Shown: piece by piece, positions 54,339-61,870 of the stretch | Position numbering within the stretch: the first letter of the stretch is position 1 | How the letters are laid out: each line of letters starts with the position of its first letter | Assembly: GCF_029968015.1 (NCBI RefSeq) | Contig: NZ_JASCIS010000049.1 | Span: 1-61,870, forward strand | Length of the DNA stretch: 61,870 bases | Direction of reading: 5' to 3' | Origin: Streptomyces luteolus | GTDB lineage: Bacteria; Actinomycetota; Actinomycetes; Streptomycetales; Streptomycetaceae | Made by a program: the position numbers and the translations under genes | The notes under the pieces: generated by a model | What the model saw: only the letters and a program-made list of their open reading frames with translations | Database searches by the model: none | Told to the model about the DNA's origin: nothing

Positions 54339-55112
54339 TCAGGACTTCCGGCCGAGGATTCTGCCGATCTTGCCCGCCCGCTCCTCCACGCCCCACGCGG
54401 CGACCCGCCACAGCGCCTCCAGGGCGATGTCCCGGCTCATCTTGGAGTCGCCGTACTCGCGCTCCACGAAGGTGATGGGCACTTCGATGACGTGGTAGCC
54501 CGCCTTGAGGGCGCGGCGGGCCAGGTCGATCTGGAAGCAGTAGCCCTGCGAGGCGACCTCGTCGAGCCCGAGGCCCTCCAGGGTCTCCTTGCGGAAGGCC
54601 CGGTAGCCGCCGGTGACGTCGCGCAGCGGCACGTCCAGGAGGAGCCGCGAGTACAGGCTGCCGCCGCGGGAGATGAACTCGCGCGACTTGGGCCAGTTGA
54701 CGATGCGTCCGCCCGGCACCCAGCGCGAGCCGAGCACCAGGTCGGCGCCCTTGAGCGCGGTGAGCAGGCGCGGCAGCTCCTCCGGCTTGTGCGAGCCGTC
54801 GGCGTCCATCTCGACCAGTACGCCGTAGCCGTTCTCGATGCCCCAGCGGAAGCCGGCGAGATACGCGGCGCCGAGGCCTTCCTTTCCCTTGCGGTGCAGG
54901 ACGTGGACCTGGTCGTCCTCGGCGGAGAGCTCGTCGGCGAACTTCCCGGTGCCGTCGGGGCTGTTGTCGTCGGCGACGAGCACATGGGCCTCGGGCACAG
55001 CGGCTCGCACCCGGCTCACGATCGGCTTGATGTTCTCGGCCTCGTTGAACGTCGGAATGATCACCAACGCTGTGCCGAGCGGGCCGTACTGCCGCTGACC
55101 GCCGTCCTTCAC
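54339..55112 (-). CDS. ppm1: Polyprenol-phosphate mannosyltransferase (Ppm1)
   Basis: The 257-residue GT2 enzyme makes polyprenyl-phosphomannose from GDP-mannose and polyprenyl phosphate at the inner face of the membrane. It contains VIIPTFNEAENI, ADDNSPDGTG, the DxD-type EMDADGSHKPEELP, GSRWVPGGRIVNWPKSREFISRGGS, DVTGGYRAFRK and IDLARRALKAGYHVIEVPITFVERE. It is the synthase domain alone; mycobacterial Ppm1 may be fused to an acyltransferase. In Streptomyces this sugar donor feeds protein O-mannosylation, needed for phiC31 infection and for antibiotic tolerance. GTG 55112 is preceded by GGGG. A promoter-like TTGACA-N19-TAGGTT lies about 370 bp upstream. Confidence 0.94.
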   Translation of the reverse strand: MKDGGQRQYGPLGTALVIIPTFNEAENIKPIVSRVRAAVPEAHVLVADDNSPDGTGKFADELSAEDDQVHVLHRKGKEGLGAAYLAGFRWGIENGYGVLVEMDADGSHKPEELPRLLTALKGADLVLGSRWVPGGRIVNWPKSREFISRGGSLYSRLLLDVPLRDVTGGYRAFRKETLEGLGLDEVASQGYCFQIDLARRALKAGYHVIEVPITFVEREYGDSKMSRDIALEALWRVAAWGVEERAGKIGRILGRKS

Positions 55113-55618
55113 TGTTGCCCCTTAAGTCCGTACGCAGATGCTCCACCATAGTGGGCGGGCCCTACTCGGCCGTAGGCACAGGGGGCGGGTGTCGGCGGAG
55201 AGCCACCACGGCGGCTGCGGATCGGGGCCCGGCGCCCTTCGGGCCGACCTGGGACCCGCTGGCTGCGGATCGACCGAAAGCCGTTGTCTACTGAGCGACC
55301 GGGCCCCACCCGGGTCACACCTGCCGACCGGACGGGACCTGCCTGCGCCCCCGAGGCGCGGGCGCTGGACCTGGCTCCCAGTGGTGGTGTTCCGGTGCGG
55401 CACACCACCCCATGGCCCAGCGGCGTCGACGACTGCGCGGAGGTATCCCGGTCGAACGTCCAGTGGTGGACCCGGCCGAACCTACCCGCCTCGGTCCGCC
55501 GTCTGTCAATAGCCGCCTGACCTGCACCGTTCGCCCAAGTCCCCTGTTCAGTGCGGAGGATACGCAGGTCGCGCGACCGCCCGGAGGGCCCCGTGCGGCG
55601 CCGTGCCGCTCCGGGACA
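55113..55618 (-). promoter_or_regulatory. Long promoter/leader region of ppm1
   Basis: No gene is called in these 506 bases. On the minus strand TTGACA (complement of 55504-55509) and TAGGTT (complement of 55479-55484) are 19 bases apart, a good housekeeping promoter. Transcription from it would give a leader of about 360 bases. The leader contains a GGTGGTGT/ACACCACC stem (55383-55390 with 55402-55409), the 12-bp direct repeat GGCTGCGGATCG (55213 and 55261) and CCAGTGGTGG twice (55378 and 55460). It could hold a regulatory RNA or an unrecognised small gene. Confidence 0.5.
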
Positions 55619-57274
55619 TCACCCGCCCGGCCGTACGAACACGGTCCGCCCGCCGACCACCGTCCGCAGGCAGAGCGGGAGTTCGGCTCCGGGGCTCAGA
55701 TCGGGCAGTCCCGGCGTGCCGGAGCGGGGGTCGGTGGACCAGCGGGCGACGCGGTCGTCGGGGGCCTGGACCACCAGGTCGGCGGCGCGCCACACCGCGT
55801 AGTCCGCGGGCGCGCCGGGCACGAGCACGCCCGCGTCGTCCCGGCCCATGGCACGCCAACCGCCGCGCGTGTGGGCGGTGAAGGCGGCGCGTACGGAGAC
55901 CCGGTGCTCGGGGGTCCGGTGGAAGGCGGCGGCGCGCACGGTGCCCCACGGGTCGAGCGGGGTGACGGGCGCGTCGGAGCCGAAGGCGAGCGGCACGCCC
56001 GAACGCAGCAGCGCCGCATACGGGTTGAGGGTGCGGGCCCGGTCGGCGCCGAGGCGGTCCGCGTACATGCCGTGCTCGCCGCCCCAGAGCGCGTCGAAGC
56101 CCGGCTGTACGGAGGCGGTGAGGCCGAACTCGGCGAAGGCGGCGACGGTTTCGGGGGTGAGCATCTCGGCGTGCTCGACGCGGTGCCGGGCGGCGCGTAC
56201 CCGTTCCACGCCGAACTTCTCGGCGGCGGCGCGCATGCCGTCGACCACGGCGGTGAGGGCGGCGTCGCCGATGGCGTGGAAGCCGGCCTGGATTCCCGCC
56301 TCGGTGCAGGCCGTGACGTGGGCGGCGACCGCGGCCGCGTCGAGGTAGGCGGCGCCGGTGTGCGGGGCGTCGGCGTACGGCTCGTGCAGGCAGGCGGTGT
56401 GCGAGCCGAGGGCGCCGTCGACGAAGAGGTCGCCGGCCGCGCCGATCGCGCCGAGTGCCCGGATCCGGTCGGCGTCGGCGGGCGAGGCGACCTGCTCGGC
56501 CCAGTAGCCGAAGACCCGCGGGCCGGGTTCGGCGGCGGCGAGGCCGAGGAGCCCGATGAAGTCGCTCTCGGAGGAGATGGTGGGGCCCGCGCACTCGTGC
56601 AGGGTGCCGATGCCGAGGGACGCGGCGTGCCGCAGGGCGGCGCTCTGGGCGGCGGTGCGCTGCTCGTCCCCGATGGCGGCCTGGGCGGCGGCGCGTACGG
56701 CGTGGTGGGCGTCCTGGGTGAGCGGGGCGTCGGGCTCGTACCCGGGGCGTTCGGTGACGCCGGGGACGAGGTCGAGGAGCGCGGTGGTGACCACGGCGGA
56801 GTGGACGTCGATCCGGGAGAGGTAGAGCGGGCGTCCGCCGGTGGCCGCGTCGAGTTCGGCGCGGGACGGCGGGCGGCGCTCGGACCAGCGCGCCGCGTCC
56901 CAGCCGTGGCCCAGCAGGACCGGGTCGTCGGGGTGGGCGGCGGCGTGGGCGTGGACGAGGGTGAGGGCCTCGTCGAGGCCGCGGGCGCCGGAGAGGTCGA
57001 GTCCGGTCAGCGCGAGGCCGGTCGCGGTGGTGTGCACGTGGGCGTCGGTGAACGCCGGGGTGACCAGGGCGCCTTCGAGGTCGACGACTTCCTGGACGCC
57101 GTTCGCGAAGGCGTCGGCGGCGCCTTCGGAGCCGACCCAGGCGATGTGGCCGCGCTCGACGACCATCGCGGTGGCGAAGGGGTCGGCGGGGCTGTGGATG
57201 TCGCCGCCGCGCAGCAGAACGGTGCGGTGGCCGTCGTCGTCGGCGGCCGTGGAGGGGGTGGTGCGCTCACTCAT
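55619..57274 (-). CDS. Amidohydrolase, YtcJ-like
   Basis: The 551-residue metal-dependent amidohydrolase has the first metal motif as TDAHVHTT, a carboxylate in AGFHAIGDAAL, HRVEHAEML, and the catalytic Asp in AFGSDAPVTPLDPW. The arrangement is that of the Amidohydro_3/YtcJ group, which includes N-substituted formamide deformylase and other hydrolases of broad substrate range. No signal peptide. ATG 57274 (MSERTTPS) is the start of the conserved part. It is upstream of ppm1 on the same strand but 506 bp away, so it is probably a separate unit. Confidence 0.9.
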   Translation of the reverse strand: MSERTTPSTAADDDGHRTVLLRGGDIHSPADPFATAMVVERGHIAWVGSEGAADAFANGVQEVVDLEGALVTPAFTDAHVHTTATGLALTGLDLSGARGLDEALTLVHAHAAAHPDDPVLLGHGWDAARWSERRPPSRAELDAATGGRPLYLSRIDVHSAVVTTALLDLVPGVTERPGYEPDAPLTQDAHHAVRAAAQAAIGDEQRTAAQSAALRHAASLGIGTLHECAGPTISSESDFIGLLGLAAAEPGPRVFGYWAEQVASPADADRIRALGAIGAAGDLFVDGALGSHTACLHEPYADAPHTGAAYLDAAAVAAHVTACTEAGIQAGFHAIGDAALTAVVDGMRAAAEKFGVERVRAARHRVEHAEMLTPETVAAFAEFGLTASVQPGFDALWGGEHGMYADRLGADRARTLNPYAALLRSGVPLAFGSDAPVTPLDPWGTVRAAAFHRTPEHRVSVRAAFTAHTRGGWRAMGRDDAGVLVPGAPADYAVWRAADLVVQAPDDRVARWSTDPRSGTPGLPDLSPGAELPLCLRTVVGGRTVFVRPGG

Positions 57275-57475
57275 GGGGTCCAGTCTCGCGCTTGCCTCGC
57301 GGGGGCGGGCGCAGGGGGTGCGGGTCAAGGTCCGCGGACAGCCTCGGGGCTTCACCTCCGGACCCCCGGGCCGTGTCTCGCCTGCCGGTCCGCTGTGGCT
57401 GGGCGCGCCCCGCGGCGAAGCCGCACATGTCACGGCCCCGCGCCCCTGAGAGCGCGGCTCCGCCGAGCCCCCTCC

Positions 57476-57916
57476 TCAGATACGCGGCGGCCGTGCCTCG
57501 TACGGCGTGGAGAGGACCACGGTCGTACGGGTGGACACCCCGGCGAGGGAGCGGACGCGGCTGAGCAGGTCCTCCAGTTCGAGCGGGGTGGCGACGCGGA
57601 CCTTCAGGATGTAGTTCTCGTCGCCCGCGACGCTGTGGCAGGCCTCGATCTCCGGGACGCCGGCGAGGCGTTCGGCGATGTCGTCGGGGGCGCTGGGGTC
57701 GAACGGCTTGACCGAGATGAACGCCGTCAGGGGCAGGCCGACCTCCTCCGGTTCGACGACGGCCGCGTACCCACGGATGACTCCGCGCTGTTCGAGCCGG
57801 CGCACGCGTTGGTGCACCGCCGACGTGGACAGGCCGGTGGCCTTGCCGAGGTCGGTGTAGCTCATCCGCCCGTCCTTGACGAGCAGCTGCACGATCTGAC
57901 GGTCGAGCTCCTCCAT
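57476..57916 (-). CDS. Lrp/AsnC-family transcriptional regulator
   Basis: The 146-residue protein has an N-terminal helix-turn-helix (MEELDRQIVQLLVKDGRMSY and TDLGKATGLSTSAVHQRVRRLEQRGVI) and a C-terminal RAM ligand-binding domain (LTAFISVKPFDP, VAGDENYILKVRV, RTTVVLSTPYEARP). Such proteins sense amino acids and form octamers. It lies 201 bp upstream of the amidohydrolase gene on the same strand and might control it. On the other side is a 385-bp gap before a plus-strand gene. Confidence 0.93.
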   Translation of the reverse strand: MEELDRQIVQLLVKDGRMSYTDLGKATGLSTSAVHQRVRRLEQRGVIRGYAAVVEPEEVGLPLTAFISVKPFDPSAPDDIAERLAGVPEIEACHSVAGDENYILKVRVATPLELEDLLSRVRSLAGVSTRTTVVLSTPYEARPPRI

Positions 57917-58301
57917 GCCCTGAACTTACAGGGCGGTGATCCCCTGGGACACCCGGCGTCCGCTGGGCGGATGGTCGGCGCGGGGAAGGGCCCGAAGGGC
58001 GCGGGGCGCGCGCGGGACCGGAACGGCAGTCGTGGTGCGCAACTGCCCACCGCCCAGCGGCGTCTGACCGGAAGACAGAGATCAAGGGCTTCGTCGAGCG
58101 CCGGTCCGTCGCGCGGACCACTCAGCGGACACCGGATTCCACACCCCGGACAACCGCACCTGCGGCCGGCATGTGACGAAGACCACAGGTTTATGGGCCG
58201 GGTCCGCACAGTGGACGCGATTACCCGCACGGCGAGACGGGCAATGCTTGCTGTGGCCGAGGCCACAGCGCCCGGCCGGCCCACCCGAGGGGGAGAGTCC
58301 C
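57917..58301. promoter_or_regulatory. Divergent promoter region with a palindrome
   Basis: The 385 bases between the lrp gene and the plus-strand gene at 58302 hold no called gene. The inverted repeat GCTGTGGCC-GA-GGCCACAGC lies at 58250-58269, 33 bp before the plus-strand ATG. It is a candidate operator, or a hairpin in the leader of that gene. Confidence 0.5.
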
Positions 58302-58739
58302 ATGCAGAGTGTGAAGCGCCCTGGCCGCACCGCCCGGAACCGGCAGCAGCCGGTCGTCGAGCCCGTATCGGAGGGCGTCGAACCCGGCGCCGCCGGAGCC
58401 GACGACTCGTTCGACGCGTACGACACGTTCGAGATGTACCGGGTGATCTGCCCGGACTGCGCTCAGCCCATCGCGCTCCTGGCGGACGAGGACGTCCTGC
58501 CCGAGCACGCCAAGTGCCCCACGCCCTGGAACCCGTTCGGGCTGCAGGTCTGCTCCGGAACCGGCCGCTCCGCCGTCGGCGCCCGCCCCGCCGACGAGAG
58601 CGAGGAGGCCCAGCAGCAGGACACAGCACTGCTGTTGACGCTCCCTCAGGGACTCGACTGGCGCACGCAGCCCTTCTCCCATGTCGGCGGCCCCGGCTCG
58701 CGGCCCATCAAGGTCCCGCAGCTGCACCGCGCCGCCTGA
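58302..58739 (+). CDS. Conserved protein with a cysteine-rich motif
   Basis: The 145-residue soluble protein has a hydrophilic N-terminus, then YRVICPDCAQPIALLADED (a CPDC knuckle) and, after about 20 residues, KCPTPWNPFGLQVC, which could complete a zinc site. The last third is Gln/Glu-rich and then ends with GLDWRTQPFSHVGGPGSRP. The family is not recognised. A good ribosome site (GAGGGGGA) precedes ATG 58302; the frame is open to 58173 but upstream sequence has non-coding style. It is convergent with the phosphotransferase gene. Confidence 0.8.
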   Translation: MQSVKRPGRTARNRQQPVVEPVSEGVEPGAAGADDSFDAYDTFEMYRVICPDCAQPIALLADEDVLPEHAKCPTPWNPFGLQVCSGTGRSAVGARPADESEEAQQQDTALLLTLPQGLDWRTQPFSHVGGPGSRPIKVPQLHRAA

Positions 58740-58767
58740 GCGACGCGGTCCGGCGCCTGACGCCCGC

Positions 58768-59862
58768 TCAACTCCAGTAGCTGCCCTGCACCATGGCCGC
58801 GAGGCTGTCGTGGTGCAGGATCAGCCGGTCCGGGTCGTCGGGCACGGCCGCCTCGCCGAAGTGGACCTGGCGGTACGCCACGCGCAGCATGACGACGGCG
58901 TGCCGCAGGGCCGCGTACAGCGTGTAGAAGTCCATGGCGCGCGGGATGTGGCCGGTGAGCTGGGCGTAGCGGGACTCGATGCGCTCGCGGCGCAGGAAGT
59001 CCGGCAGTCCCGGCTGGCCGAAGGACACGGTCAGGTCCTGGAAGAAGCGGTGCAGATAGATCGTCCAGCCGAGGTCGACCTCGCGCGGGGCGAGCGCCGC
59101 CATCTCCCAGTCGAGCACGGCCGCCGGGGTGAAGCCGTCGTAGATGATGTTGCCGATGCGGGCGTCGCCCCAGTTGAGGACCGGTGTGCCCTGGTCGTCC
59201 GGCCACAGCTCCTCTAGCCGGTCGAAGGCGCGCTCGATCAGCGGTGAGCGCGGCCGGCCATCCACCACCCAGGCGTAGTAGGCCCGTTGGGCCTCGACAT
59301 GCCGCCGCAGCGGGCTGCCGTCGCCCGGCGGTTCCAGGTGGCGGGCGTGCTCGACGGGGAAGCGGTCGTGCAGCCGCGCGATGATCCGCAGCGTGGCGTC
59401 CTCCAGGCCGGCCCGCTCGGCGTCGCTCGCGGAGTGCAGCCAGTTGCCCTCGTACGTGTAGGGCATGACGTCGGGCGGGACGCGCCCCTCCTTCCGCTCC
59501 ATCACGAAGAAGGGCGCGCCGAGCGGACCGGGGTCCTCCTCCAGCCACAGCACGCGCGGCACGGGTATCCCGGTGTGCTCGGCGACCAGGCGCATGGTGT
59601 CGTACTGCCGCTTCATGTCGTACACCGGGAAGATCGTGTACGCGTCCGGGTCGGCGGCGAGGCGCAACGCGCAGCTGCGCAGGGGCGGTTCGGGGTGGTC
59701 GAGGTCGAAGAGGAGGGTCTCGCTCGACATGCCGTTGGACTCCGGTACGGAGACTCCGGTGGCCCTCGCGCCGGGCAGGCGGGTGTCCAGCCAGGCGGTG
59801 AGGCGGCGGGTGAGCTCCTCCGGGTCGCGGGTGGTGGTGCGGGGCCGGGGTGGCGTGGCCAT
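58768..59862 (-). CDS. Phosphotransferase (APH/choline kinase-like fold)
   Basis: The 364-residue kinase-fold protein has MSSETLLFDLD for nucleotide binding, FFVMERKEGR at the hinge, the catalytic loop LNWGDARIGNIIYD (Asp and Asn present; the usual His of HGD is Trp), and the metal site VLDWEMAALAPREVDLGW. This branch, often neighbour to acyl-CoA dehydrogenases, phosphorylates small hydroxy compounds or acyl-CoAs rather than aminoglycosides. Upstream by 74 bp on the same strand is the lipocalin-like gene, and the two are probably one operon. Confidence 0.88.
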   Translation of the reverse strand: MATPPRPRTTTRDPEELTRRLTAWLDTRLPGARATGVSVPESNGMSSETLLFDLDHPEPPLRSCALRLAADPDAYTIFPVYDMKRQYDTMRLVAEHTGIPVPRVLWLEEDPGPLGAPFFVMERKEGRVPPDVMPYTYEGNWLHSASDAERAGLEDATLRIIARLHDRFPVEHARHLEPPGDGSPLRRHVEAQRAYYAWVVDGRPRSPLIERAFDRLEELWPDDQGTPVLNWGDARIGNIIYDGFTPAAVLDWEMAALAPREVDLGWTIYLHRFFQDLTVSFGQPGLPDFLRRERIESRYAQLTGHIPRAMDFYTLYAALRHAVVMLRVAYRQVHFGEAAVPDDPDRLILHHDSLAAMVQGSYWS

Positions 59863-59936
59863 GGCCGAACTCCCTCAGCTTGTGGGCCTGTTGGCGGGGC
59901 AGGCGAGAAAAGTGATGACACACTGAGACATCAAAT

Positions 59937-61058
59937 TCACGAGGCCACCGAGTCGAAGCCGGTGAAGCCGCTGGGGTCGTGGCGGCCGAAGCTGCCGTGC
60001 TCGAAGATCCCGTGGCCGATCCGCCCGTCGAGGGTGAAGCGCGCGGCGTGGTCGGTCACTCCGTACGCGGCCAGCGGGTGGGCGGACGGGTCGGACAGGT
60101 CGTAGCTGCGGCGGTCGGTCCAGCCGCGGCCGCGCCAGGTGCCGTGCTGCCAGTCGTCGGCCGGCGGGTATCCGGCGCCGATCGCGAGCGGCGACGAGGC
60201 CAGGACCCGCACGCCGAGTTCGAGGGGTTTGCGGGCCGGGTCGGTCAGGTGGATCACGGCCCGTTCGGGGTGGCGGGTGCCGGGGCGGTACGTGATGTCG
60301 GCGTGCGGCCAGCCGAGTTGGACGTCCCGCTGCCCGTTGCGTACGAGCAGCGCCTCGTTGAGGGAGCGGTGCCCGTCGGCGTCCTCCTGGACGATCACCA
60401 TCAGGAACCGGTCGTCGAAGACCGCCGGCGCCCAGAGCCAGTGGAAGCCCTCCGTCCGGTGCTCCTCGGCGCCACGTCCGCCGTCCTCGCCGGGGATCGG
60501 GCGGACGCCCCAGCTGCGGTCCCGGGTCGCCGTCCACTCCCCCGGCGTGACCGCGATCTCCTCACCGCCGACCCGGATGGTGCCGCTCGGCCGTCCGGCC
60601 TGCACGAAGCGACGGCCTTCCAGGGTGAGCCGGTCGCCGCGCCGCTGGGTGTGGTGGGGTTCCCAGACGGCCGGGAAGTCGGCGTTCCACTCGATGTCGT
60701 ACGCGAGGGAGTCCGGCCCGTCGGCCGCGCAGCGCAGGCTGATGCGCTGGAGCGGGCGGTCGATGGTGAGGCTGAGGGGGCCGACGGCGAGCTGGTTCAT
60801 GCGGTCGTCGCCGAGCGCGTCCGAGGCGCGTACGGCATGCAGGGTGTCGCCGATGCGCAAGGTGGCGTAGGCGTCGATCACCCCGGTGTTGGGGTACACG
60901 CCGAGGCCGAGGATGAGCAGGGCCCGGCCTTCGTGGTCGAAGACATGGAAGATGCAGCGGTCGTAGGCGTTGCGGTCGCCGGTGGCGACGTGCTTCATCG
61001 ACAGCGGGACCTGGTGGACGGGGTACTCGTCGAGCGGGACGGGACGGTCGTCGGCCAT
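59937..61058 (-). CDS. Lipocalin-like (AttH/CrtC-type fold) conserved protein
   Basis: The 373-residue soluble protein is predominantly beta. Repeated motifs in both halves are those of the double lipocalin-like AttH/hydroxyneurosporene-synthase fold: AYDRCIFHVFDHEG, GVYPNTGVIDAYATLRIG, RPLQRISLRCA, then WTATRDRSWGVRP in the middle, FHWLWAPAVFDDRFLMVI and GWTDRRSYDLSD near the end. RDRSWG is a family hallmark. Members hydrate or bind lipids or terpenoids, but many are uncharacterised. The downstream kinase-fold gene often accompanies it. ATG 61058 (MADDRPVP) is the probable start. Confidence 0.75.
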   Translation of the reverse strand: MADDRPVPLDEYPVHQVPLSMKHVATGDRNAYDRCIFHVFDHEGRALLILGLGVYPNTGVIDAYATLRIGDTLHAVRASDALGDDRMNQLAVGPLSLTIDRPLQRISLRCAADGPDSLAYDIEWNADFPAVWEPHHTQRRGDRLTLEGRRFVQAGRPSGTIRVGGEEIAVTPGEWTATRDRSWGVRPIPGEDGGRGAEEHRTEGFHWLWAPAVFDDRFLMVIVQEDADGHRSLNEALLVRNGQRDVQLGWPHADITYRPGTRHPERAVIHLTDPARKPLELGVRVLASSPLAIGAGYPPADDWQHGTWRGRGWTDRRSYDLSDPSAHPLAAYGVTDHAARFTLDGRIGHGIFEHGSFGRHDPSGFTGFDSVAS

Positions 61059-61271
61059 GGCTCGCCTCCCTGGACGCACAGCGATGGGCGTCGCACGGAG
61101 GGGTGCGGCCCCCGGCGGCGCAGATGACGGTACGTCAGATGGGCGGCGTGGGGCCAGAGTCGTGCCGGGGTGCGGGTGCGGGGTTGGCCGGTCGGGGCAG
61201 GGTCACGGCCTGAACTGACGCCCGAATCCCCGGGGCGGTGACTCTTGGGGCATTTGTGACGTTGGCCGGTC

Positions 61272-61619
61272 ATGACCGCCTTGCATGAGACGATCGGCCG
61301 GCGCCGACGCACCCTCTACGTCCCCGCTCCTGGAGAATCGGTTCAGCAGGCGCCGCAGGCCGCTGACCAGCTGGGCCTGCGGCCGTCGGATCCGCCGATC
61401 TACCGGGCGATGATGCGGGCGTGGGCGGGCGGGGGCAAGACGCTGCCGGGGCGCCGGGATCCGGAGTGGGCGCGGCTCGCGGCGCCGACGGTGCGCACGG
61501 GGCAGTTCGGCTCGACGACTCCGTTCAGCGCGCATCCGATGCAGCCGTCCCCGAACGGCCAGGAGGCGTACTTCGGCGGGGAGGCCAGGGTGGCGCTGCC
61601 TACGCGGCTGGAGGACTGA
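61272..61619 (+). CDS. Small conserved protein of unknown function
   Basis: The 115-residue soluble protein has no membrane segment or signal peptide. Its N-terminus is basic (RRRRTLYVPA), and a central part reads DPPIYRAMMRAWAGGGKTLPGRRDPEWARLA. It is Pro/Gly-rich toward the end. The family is not recognised, but third-position G/C bias and the intact frame in a 213-bp-separated divergent position support a gene. No partner is evident. Confidence 0.7.
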   Translation: MTALHETIGRRRRTLYVPAPGESVQQAPQAADQLGLRPSDPPIYRAMMRAWAGGGKTLPGRRDPEWARLAAPTVRTGQFGSTTPFSAHPMQPSPNGQEAYFGGEARVALPTRLED

Positions 61620-61770
61620 GCTGCATCGGTCGGGATCGGGCGGGGTCGGTCCGGTTCGGGCGGACGGGCGGCGCCGTCGGGAGGCGGTGGCTCTCGACGG
61701 CGCCGACGTCGGGCGGTGGTGGCGTCGGTTGGTGGTGGGGTCGGGCGGACGCGTCAGGCAGTGGGGCGGG

Positions 61771-61870
61771 CAGTGGTGACGTCGAGGCCGGGGGCTAGGT
61801 GGGGCGGGCAGTGGTGACGTCGAGGCCGCGGGCCAGGCGGGGCGGGCAGTGGTGACGTCGGCGCCGGGGG
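61771..61870. repeat. 38-bp tandem repeat at the right edge
   Basis: CAGTGGTGACGTCG recurs at 61771, 61809 and 61847, an exact 38-bp period, with GGGGCGGG preceding each copy. The array runs off the window, so its copy number is not known. The unit is not a multiple of three. The 150 bases before it (61620-61770) contain related G/C-rich words but no gene. Confidence 0.85.

Overview
The window is high-G+C actinobacterial DNA and almost certainly Streptomyces. The evidence is pervasive G/C at third codon positions, the Streptomyces-type rRNA leader at the left edge, crr-ptsI, a conservon signalling operon, the sporulation pair smeA-sffA, rbpA preceded by a sigma-R promoter, and the mannosyltransferase gene ppm1. 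It reads as core chromosome: no insertion sequence, phage, CRISPR array or tRNA was seen. Species cannot be fixed from the sequence alone.

Layout. 1-0.33 kb: leader of an rRNA operon running left, with 16S just outside the window. 0.56-2.8 kb: crr-ptsI, the general sugar phosphotransferase genes. 2.8-11.8 kb: an unknown protein, acetoacetyl-CoA ligase, a GH31 protein that has lost both catalytic carboxylates, a Nudix hydrolase, a VanX-like dipeptidase, and a DUF35/thiolase-like pair. 11.9-16.3 kb: an EAL-CBS-GGDEF protein and glpF-glpK for glycerol uptake. 16.4-24.9 kb: a conservon (kinase, roadblock, DUF742, GTPase) with a giant 5-oxoprolinase/hydantoinase gene between its third and fourth members. 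25.4-26.9 kb: a small membrane protein and an IclR regulator behind a long palindrome. 27.1-34.5 kb: a three-gene SMC/kite/kleisin condensin that resembles MksBEF/Wadjet but has no JetD nuclease. 34.7-40.0 kb: a GntR regulator divergent from an MFS carrier, a D-glutamate-cyclase-like protein and pxpABC, forming a 5-oxoproline/glutamate module. 40.3-46.2 kb: a small membrane protein, a GDSL hydrolase, two GT4 glycosyltransferases, a HEAT-repeat protein and an ankyrin protein. 46.5-48.3 kb: smeA-sffA. 48.4-52.8 kb: a MocR regulator divergent from yczE, then a glycerophosphodiesterase and an Atg22-like MFS protein. 53.1-55.1 kb: rbpA, fxsA and ppm1. 55.6-61.6 kb: an amidohydrolase, an Lrp regulator, a zinc-ribbon-like protein, a phosphotransferase/lipocalin-like pair and a small conserved protein. 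The right edge runs into a 38-bp tandem repeat.

The most interesting points are these. (i) A condensin-like operon sits in core DNA without the plasmid-cutting subunit that would make it a Wadjet defence system. (ii) Two unrelated 5-oxoprolinase routes occur in one window, one embedded in a conservon and the other controlled by a GntR gene whose start codon region is tandemly duplicated into an 8-codon upstream ORF. (iii) Three proteins have lost key residues: GH31 (nucleophile and acid/base), SffA (Walker A lysine) and the thiolase-like protein (His and second Cys). (iv) The 10-bp palindrome ACGCGCGCGT occurs 16 times, in all three reading frames of genes, far above simple expectation. Family names are from recognition of sequence motifs; no database search was run.
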